A stretch of 64,000 nucleotides of DNA from Drosophila miranda (Eukaryota > Arthropoda > Insecta > Diptera > Drosophilidae), in the NCBI RefSeq assembly GCF_003369915.1, contig NC_046676.1, forward strand, positions 4,464,001-4,528,000, read 5' to 3'. A model generated the notes under the pieces. The model saw only the letters and a program-made list of their open reading frames with translations. It did not search any database and was not told the origin of the DNA. Shown here in pieces: positions 56,640 through 64,000 of this stretch. The number at the start of each line of letters is the position of its first letter. Position 1 is the first letter of the stretch. The translations under genes and the position numbers were made by a program.

Positions 56640-58768
56640 ATGGCAGCACCTGAGCCTACCAATGTCGCGAACGCAGCAATGCCGAGTGATGTAGATTTCT
56701 AAAAGCACAAGGCCGAGTCCATCGCGCGCCAACTAAAGGCCATGGATCACTTTCTCACCAAGGAAGAGCTTGCCGAGTTAGATGAGGCAGAACTTCAAGC
56801 TCGCTTAGAGCAAATCGAGCGAATGAATGCGGAGCTTCCGCGATTCGGGGGGAACTACATGGATTGGCCAGAATTCCACTCGATGTTCTCGACAATGGTG
56901 CACAAAGACCATCGTATACCAATCATCGAAAAATTCCAATATCTTCGTGGATGTCTAGATGGTGCTGCGCTGGATACGATTCGTTCCTTGGAACTTTCTG
57001 AGGAGAATTACGACAAGGCGTTGAATTTGCTAATGTTGCGATTCGATAATAAACTGTTACATTTTCAGGCACACGTCAAGGCTATTTTCGGGCTGCAAGG
57101 GGTGGAGAAGGGCTCAGCTATTGGCTTGCGCGCGCTCAGCGACAAAATCAATTCGCACTTGCGTGCACTTCAGACCTTGGCGACCCCGCAGGAGATTTCG
57201 GATGGGTTGCTGATCTTCATCATAGGCACGAAACTGGACCACAAAACAAAGGAGAAATGGGAAGAGAACTTGCCGACGTCAGGATTGCCTCGGTGGTCAA
57301 GCATGGCCTCATTTTTGGAAGCGAGATGTCGGATGCTGGAGAATTTGGGATCAGCCATGGCAACAAGTCCTAGTCAACAGGTGGGAGAAGACAATCCTGT
57401 CACCCTTATCACCTCCAGTAACGACCATCCTAACCCCATATGTAACCATTGCAATTCCTCCGAGCATTACATATCTAGATGTCAGGCATTCCTGAATCTC
57501 TCTGCGTTTGAACGATACAAAGAAGCAAAGAAGAGCCGCTTGTGTTTGAACTGCCTCAACAAAGGCCATGAATTGCAGAGGTGCAGGTCAGGACTTTGCA
57601 GGCATTGCCAGGCCAAACATCACACGCTACTCCACATTCCATCGGGAACTGGTGCTTCATCTTCCTCTTCACCGGCCGAGGAATCGATCCAGCAAGAGGC
57701 CGCGACTGTGCTTCTAGCAAGCGGGTGTTCTAGCCCTCCCCCTCGATCCAGAAATCTCAGCCTAGCCAGAACGTGTTGCTACCTACTGCCCTCGTCCATG
57801 TAACAGATCGTTATGGAGCACTTATCCCATGTCGTGCCATTTTGGATTCTGCATCACAGGCAAACTTTGTAACATCTAGACTTGCTGATCAGTTGCAGTT
57901 GGATCATCGCTCGTCTTATGTTCACATCTCTGGAATCGGAGATTCCATTCTACCTTCGAGCAAGTCTGTACATATAGTTGTACAATCCCAGGACGCAAGC
58001 TATCGAGCTTCCTTCGCTGCAATTGTCACCAACTCAATTACGGAAATGCAGCCTAACTTCGGCGTAGACGCAAAGGATTGGCCAATGCCGAATAATCTAA
58101 AACTAGCTGATCCTAATTTCTCCAAGCCCCAACGTATCGATCTGTTGATAGGTTCTGGTTTGTTCTTCGATTTAATGTGCGTCGGACAGATTCGACTATC
58201 AGCCCAATTGCCAACATTGCAGGAGACTAAACTTGGTTGGATAGTATCAGGAAGCATTGATAGCTCGGAGAATAAGCGTGCAGCTTTAGCCGCTTTTGAA
58301 AATTCCTCGTGCATCTCTATTGACGATTTTCGACCCACAACGCTGGAGTACCAAAACTTAGAGCAGCAATGCAGGAAGCAGCTGCTCGAGTGCCAGGTGC
58401 AAGTGGAAAAACTGCGATCGGAGAATCAGGAACTGCAGCGCGAACTTTTCCATATATTAAAAACCTACATATCCACGCTAAATGAAATTCAACTTTCAAC
58501 AATTTCTACATTGCCAAATTTCCTGCCATTCTATGCAATTACAGAGGTTCCCGATGATCAAGACGTAATCACGACAAGCCGCCTTCGTAAAGAAGCGCCG
58601 ATTGCTGCGTTCGACGATCATCCCAGCGTAGCCGCCAGCTGCGCCCAAGCAAGCATCTTCAAGAGGGCCGTTGGAAAAATAGCGGTTCTGCCCCTTCAGG
58701 ATGGATCTGTTGAAAGCCTTTGCCTTCCAACGGGGGGTGAATGTTCGGAGCAGAACCCAGCCGATTAG
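56640..58768 (+). pseudogene. BEL copy 2 gag-protease remnant
   Basis: Carries the same TAA early in gag as copy 1 (about 56701), then the frame 56742-57803. That frame keeps both zinc-knuckle regions, including LCLNCLNKGHELQRC, which copy 1 lost. A missing C in the CCCTCCCCC run near 57.74 kb shifts the frame to 57773-58768, which covers the protease-like, coiled-coil and integrase-tail segments. No RT or integrase core is present. Confidence 0.8.
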
Positions 58769-59113
58769 CTGCTTGCCAAATAGCACCTAATTCTTGGCCC
58801 TCAGCCGCTTATTTTGTTTGTTACTTATGTCTATGTCACTCATTTGTTTGTTAAAGCTTTGCGCTTGCTTGCCCTGCTAAACGCTCTCTGCCAGCTCGCT
58901 CTTCGCTATCTCCGCTTTGCGTCTGCCTACCGACGTCGGCCGAGCGAAGCTGCGCTTAGCGCTCGGAGCGGCAATGTAAAGGGCAGGCAAGCCACACTTG
59001 CAATTTGGATGTCACGCATTATAGAACATATCGTAATTTTATTTCTGCGCCGAGTTTTATTTAATTCGAAATAATTAGTCGGCCGATTGGGGATAAAAAA
59101 CATTATTTCCACA
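58742..59113 (+). repeat. 3' LTR of BEL copy 2
   Basis: Shares the GCGCTCGG variant with the 3' LTR of copy 1. It has private changes including TTATAGAAC and ATTTCCACA. Confidence 0.9.
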
Positions 59114-62100
59114 CCGATCTCTTCCCGACCTTCCGCAATCGGGCTGTTTTCGACGACCACTCGCGCCGCCATTCGAAATCTCAGACTGTTCTTGGTCGCG
59201 CTCAGTCTGCGCTATGTAGCCCTTCCTTGGCTCGCTCTCCAACCAGAAGATGGAGTTTTTTTCTTCCAAAAACCACTCAACTCCCGCTAGCCTCGTTGGT
59301 GCCCGGGTACTTGCGCCTGTAAATTTTCCACTGCAGCTTCGGCTGCTCCTCTGGACCCCTTTTGCGTCCCTCGGCCGCTCGATCTCCTCGATGCCTCGGC
59401 GTCTTTGGATCCGTGAAGCTGAACCGGGTCGGTATTGTAATGAAAATACGGCGACACGGCGTTCCTCTTCTGCCGTATAAACTGCGCCAATAGCCGGTCC
59501 TATGCGGATGAAATCATCTAACTAGTTTGACCAATTACTTTCTCCCCTTCTACATCTTACCTAGCTTGGAGAAACTAACGCCGGATTAACTCAAGACTTT
59601 CTCGTTTCTGAAGCACTGAGATTAAAATATATTTTTTTTCTGATAAAAGAAAACGAATGCTCGGGTCGAGCGCCAAAACGGGAAGAGACCGAAGCCAAGC
59701 CCCTCAACATGCTAGAACCTTCGGGCCCTCTCATAGAACAAGGGAAATGCCAGAAAAAGTTGACAATCTGGGCTGCCCCAGATTCGTGCCCCTTTTCGTG
59801 ACCTCCCAAACCTAGCCCATAGAGGGTGTATGCTCTGCCACGGCCATTACGGTGCCGACCACTAGATGGCGCTGCGAACTAGCTCTCTCGGCTGATCCAA
59901 GCGTTACACATAGGAGGGGCGAGAGGACTCCGCCCTGCGGGGTGCCTCTACTGACAAATCTGGTGGACGTTGACGTCCCCAGTGATGCCTCAACCGTCCT
60001 GCATTGTAGCATCTGATCGATCAGGCTCACCGTCCGGGAGTCAACCCCCAGGTCCGTCAGTGCACCCGTGATGGCGGTCGGGAGGATGTTATTAAAGGCG
60101 CCTTCTATGTCGAGGAAGGCTACCAAGGTGTACTCCTTACAGTTGAGGGACGCTTCTATGATCGATGTGATCGAGTGTAGGGCCGTTTTGGGTGGATTTT
60201 CCTTTCCGATAGGCATGCTGGGAGTCTGAGATTAGACTAGGCGGAATATTTACTGTGAGATGCATCCCCAAAAGCCGTTCCATAGTCTTCAGAAGGAAGG
60301 ACGGTAGACTTATGGGTCTGAAATCTTTTGGGGCAGTGTGCGATGGCTTGCCTGCCTTGGGGATGAAGACGACTTTGGTATGAAGCCAGGTTTCCGGTAT
60401 ATATCCATGGGAGAAGATTCCCTCGTATATCCTTTTGAGCCAATTAGTGGCTTTTTGTCCAGCGTGAATCAGTTGGGCAGGGATGATGCCATCTGGTCCC
60501 GCAGACTTGTATGGTTTGAAGCGTTGCCCAGGAAATGTTCTCCTGGCTTTGCAGGTTCATGATATCACTTGAGGCAACGGAAGGAGCCGCGATGTAGTGT
60601 GGTATGTTTTCAACGCAGCCGGGAAAGTGGGTGTTAAGGAGAAGATTTAGCGACTCATTGCTGGACGTTGTCCATGATTGGTCAGCATTCTTCAGGTAGC
60701 CCAGAGTGGGTGTAGTCTTCGAGAGAACTTTGCTCAAGCGCGAGGCTTCTGAGTTATTCTCAATGTCGCTACAGAACTTACGCCATGAGGCGCGTTTGGC
60801 TTTCCCCAGTTCTTTATTATAAGTTGACAGACTGTCCTTGTATTCGGCCCAGTTCCGCTCAACGTTCTCAGCCTCCGGGAGGCTTTCCGGAGTTCTCCCA
60901 GTTTAGGAGTCCACCATTCAGGTTTCTTCCGGCCTCTGCTCTTGCCAGAGAGGCAGGATTTATCGAGCGCCTCATTGCAGGCGTCGGTGAATATATTAAC
61001 AAGATGAGTCGTGACCTCCCTGGAAATCTCCTCCTCAGGTAGAGTCTCAGGGAGAACACGACAGAGGTGGTCTGAGTACCGAGTCCAGTTTGTCCCCCTG
61101 AGGTTCCGGAATTGAGCTGGTGAAAAAGAGAATACGGTTTCCACGTACCTGTGGTCCGAGAAGGAGTGCTCTTCCAGGACCCTCCAGGATACGATGTTCC
61201 CATGTATCTCATAAGACGCAAGTGTAAGGTCCAGGACCTCCTTGCGGTTTTTAATAATGAAGGTGGGATCACTCCCCCTATTTAGTAGGACCATCTGAGT
61301 GGTCAGTAAATAGTTGAAAAGGTACTCACCCCTTTCGTTAGTGTCAGTGCTTCCCCACTGGCAGTGGTGTGCATTGGCGTCGCACCCTACGATTAGGCCG
61401 GTGTCCTTGGCCTCGCAGTCTGAGATTAGCGACCGGAGCGACTGTGAAGGGGGGTCGTGGAGCAGATTCTCAGTGAGCACCCCTGGGCTTCGAGGCTCAG
61501 TGCTGTTTGGTCTTCGTTGCTGAAATTTGGGAGCAAAAATAAGTGCAAATCTCTTTTTGCAAGAATGCAGGTGCGGGTTTTACCTGCGGTGTCAGCTACG
61601 GATAGCTTATAGTCAGGAGTCCTCAGACCGGAGACCCTGTTTTCGAGGATCCAGAGCTCCTGAATGAGGACTATGTTAGCTCCACCCTTGGCTAGGTGGA
61701 GCAAGAGAGCAGCGCATGCTGCCTTACAATGGTGGAGGTTTATCTGCAGGAGTATCAGTGACATTCCTGAGGTTCACCTCCACCATTGTCTTGTCGTGGT
61801 CGCTCTCCGAAGAGTCCAGCTCCTCCCCGACCCCGATGTGCTTTAGATCTCTAGCCAGATCGCTCACGTCTGACACGTACCCATCTAGGATGTCATCCGA
61901 CACCGACACAAGCTTGATCTCCATGCTAGGGATCTCCGGGGGCTCCAGGTCTGGCTCGACCGTCGGTTGCAAGCCCTTAGAGTCGGACTTGTACGGTACT
62001 ATGACTACCGTAGTCCACAGTGCCCTCCGTGTCGTGGAGAAGTCTAACCGACTCCTCGTTCAGGACGAGGATGATTTGGCGCCTCTGTCCGTTGCTCTCC

Positions 62101-63545
62101 TCTACCTTGGCCACCTTCCAATCGGCTGTGGGAAGGTGGGGGGTTGCAGACCTGCAGAATACGGAGAATCTTATCCGGCTCTGCAGACTTCGCCGAGACC
62201 CACGCTCTGGCCCTTGGCTTGCTGGGGATGTCCTCCCACTTCACGGCCTCCAGCTTGGCTCCTGGGTAGACCTCCTTGAGCGATGCTACCGCCTTCGTGT
62301 AGAGGGCCGCCGAGCGAGCATCTTGGCAGGCGATGGCTTTCACTCTGCCTTGGTGCCACCCGGCGTCCTCACACTTGGGCGGTGGTCCTCCATTTTCCTC
62401 CAGCTCCTGGAGGAAGCGGTTTTGGAGCTCGTTTTCTACGAGGTGCCATTTGTACCGAGAAATCTGCCCGTCTTTAGAGCCCCTGCCTTAGACTCCAATT
62501 AGGGTTTTTCCTCTCGCCACCTCGGCAAACGCGCGGTTGCCGGTTGTTCTCCGCCGAGCGTTGCCGCTTGCTTGGGGCCTTTGCTGCGGCCTTGCCAGCT
62601 TTGACTGGCTGCGAGTCGGGCAGGACCGTCTTGGCCCATCGCCGCGATTCGATTCCCTGGGTCGACGCCAGGAACACCGGATCGTCGTTGCCCAGGATGA
62701 AGGCCGCACGTCTCTTGTCCTGAAACTTGGGCCTATCCTTCGAGGCAGAGGTGCCGCCTGCCGGGGTTGTCAAGGGGTCCCCGGTCCCAAGGGGTCTGCC
62801 AGCCGCGATATCGATCTGCATCACCGCCACCCCGGTAACCGGGTCGCCCTTGTGGTCCCCCGACGTGGATTGTCCCGATTGGCTTTTCGGTCCTCTCCTC
62901 GCAGCGCCCGCTGCCTCGAGACGGTGGACCGACTTAGTCTCCTTCCCCGTCGTTTTGGGCAGATGATGGTTGAGGGATGGTCTTTTCCCTCCGGCACTTT
63001 AGGAGGAGTGCCGAGCTCTTTTGCGGTGTTTTTTGTATTTATATGTAAGTTTGGCATAGCTGGTCCCACGAATAGGCGGGAAGGGGTTAGTCGCCCGGGG
63101 CATAGCCCGCGTGCCCCGGAAAGCCTTATTAAAACTGGAGGTCGACAGGTATCGAGAGTCCGTATATAAACGATCGAGCACCCCCTCGGCCATGCATCCC
63201 TCGGCATATGACAGTGTCCCCTTGGATTGGGGTTATTTCACTGAGAGTTTTCTTCTCTCCGCCCGACTACAATTAGCCAGCATCCTGGCAGAGACATGAC
63301 CGTACCAGGACCTGTTTCCAGCCGCCCTCACGGGGAGAGTATAGTCGCACTTCCGCCGGTGAGTACAGTTACGGCGGGTTCCGGTTCGCTCGTGCCCACC
63401 TGTATCCTATGGCGTGAAGCACAGTCGCCTTGGATCCAGGGCAAGCCATGAACCCTAGACGTCTGTGCCCCATTCCGAGTCTACAGTTGTGGCGAGCCGA
63501 CCCGACATCCGTTTATCCCCCTGTAGAACCCGATGGCTGACGGCC

Positions 63546-63926
63546 ACTTCAATTATTAAACAAGAAGCAATTTTTCGAAGCATCTGTGGGTGCCTCACAC
63601 GCCTACGAAGACTGCGGATAAATCCTTAAAGTATACTTATTTAAAATTAACAACCTGGAGTTCCACCAACACAACAATTGGAGCTCCGGCTAGACTCTGG
63701 GAAACATGGCAAGCATAGGCAAGACCAGAATAGCCACGGAGAAGTTGACGGAGAAAAAGGAAGGAGAAGCTAGATGGAAAAAAGGCAGCGACGCATCTTT
63801 TGGCACCAAAACTGCCGAGCAAGAAAACGAACATGTCGACGATCATGTCTACCAACATGTCTACGACGGAAGAGAGAGAGAAGACTGATGTGGATTGAGT
63901 ACGACAGCGCGGAAATAATCTAAATA
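63546..63926. repeat. 381-bp inter-copy spacer, second copy
   Basis: Repeats 47381-47761 at a distance of 16165 bp. Its small plus-strand frame (from 63706, about 60 codons, basic then His/Asp/Val-rich) is not interrupted by the TAA found in the first spacer. Function unknown. Confidence 0.85.
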
Positions 63927-64000
63927 GGTTAGGTTAGGTTAAGGCGGAAGCCGGGAGGGGGGGATAAGCGCCTCCCGCCCCCAAGCTCACTTGGACCTAT
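63927..64000 (-). mobile_element. 3' end of a third LOA-type copy (C), cut by the window edge
   Basis: Opens with the GGTTAG-type tail and the AAGGCGGAAGCCGGG 3' UTR, matching the start of copy B at 47762. It shows that the head-to-tail array continues to the right. Confidence 0.85.

Larger units (their letters stand above)
55894..59113 (+). mobile_element. BEL/Pao LTR retrotransposon copy 2, internally deleted
   Basis: LTRs at 55894-56265 and 58742-59113 (372 bp each), with the same CCGAT flanks and internal structure as copy 1; 3220 bp. A net 165 bp shorter, mainly from a deletion in the Gag N-terminus, although it retains a 33-bp segment (DEAELQARLEQ) absent from copy 1. Confidence 0.9.
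54883..59908 (-). mobile_element. 1.8-kb LTR-like insertion, copy 2 (interrupted by BEL)
   Basis: Same TGTAACG/CGTTACA ends and the same CATA flanks (54879-54882, 59909-59912) as copy 1. It therefore descends from the same insertion through the tandem duplication, not from a second transposition. Confidence 0.75.
54208..60047. repeat. tandem duplication unit 2 (5840 bp)
   Basis: Second unit. Its start, GGAATGGCTACAAC, is joined abruptly to RT sequence ending AGTCAACCC, which is the unit-to-unit junction. At its right end the RT sequence continues normally into the remainder of copy B, showing which unit retains the original right flank. Confidence 0.9.
47762..63545 (-). mobile_element. LOA-type copy B, with nested insertions and a tandem duplication
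   Basis: Runs on the minus strand from its 5' end at 63545 (GGCCGTCAGCC) to a GGTTAG-type tail at 47762. ORF1 (63.06-61.73 kb) and endonuclease (about 61.76-61.07 kb) are recognisable but frameshifted. RT is split by an LTR-like insertion at TATG|GAACG within the SPLLWNV motif. RNase H is largely deleted at 48231 (EAEV-type sequence fused to CKVSRL). The duplicated block (48232-60047) is described separately. Relative to copy A it lacks 11 bp near 62.01 kb. Confidence 0.85.

Noticed and set aside
48232-60047. The tandem duplication as a pure assembly artefact
   Set aside because: Units differ by many private indels and substitutions, and the unit junction is a unique sequence; long-read confirmation is still desirable.

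Overview
The window is nuclear DNA from a fruit fly of the genus Drosophila. The evidence is compact genes with 50-100 bp GT-AG introns, DRE and TATA/Inr promoter motifs, and near-exact matches (from memory) to Drosophila Mp20, GstE14/nobo, ND-19, Adf1, Coq10 and Hsepi. These genes lie on Muller element C (chromosome arm 2R in D. melanogaster). The LOA-clade retroelements recall the Bilbo/Trim elements of the obscura group, but the species cannot be fixed from sequence alone.

The left half (1-33.5 kb) is ordinary gene-bearing euchromatin. In order it holds Mp20 (-), a long non-coding stretch, GstE14 (-), an RBM28/Nop4-type nucleolar RNA-binding protein (+), an unrecognised 148-aa gene (+), ND-19/NDUFA8 of complex I (-), two RR-1 cuticle protein genes (+,+), an isochorismatase-family hydrolase (-), an SLC5 sodium:solute symporter (-), the MADF-BESS factor Adf1 (+), a UPF0545/C22orf39 twin-CX9C protein (+), Coq10 (+) and the heparan-sulfate C5-epimerase Hsepi (-). 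Exon structures were worked out by hand from splice sites and phase; every model below closes in frame. Several genes are mitochondrial (ND-19, Coq10, probably UPF0545), but they do not form one pathway. An AT-rich dispersed repeat sits just behind the promoters of five genes.

The right half (33.5-64 kb) is a transposon nest with no host gene. A CR1-type element (-) is followed by a head-to-tail array of LOA-type non-LTR retrotransposon copies on the minus strand. The copies are separated by a repeated 381-bp spacer with a period of about 16.2 kb. The first copy (A) is split by a full-length plus-strand element of the same family, flanked by a 12-bp target duplication. The second copy (B) carries a 1.8-kb LTR-like insertion (CATA duplication), itself carrying an internally deleted BEL/Pao element (CCGAT duplication). 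That nest was then tandemly duplicated (units of 5976 and 5840 bp). A third copy begins at the right edge.

Coordinates for exons and transposon boundaries were read from the sequence. Family and gene names come from remembered protein families, with no database search.
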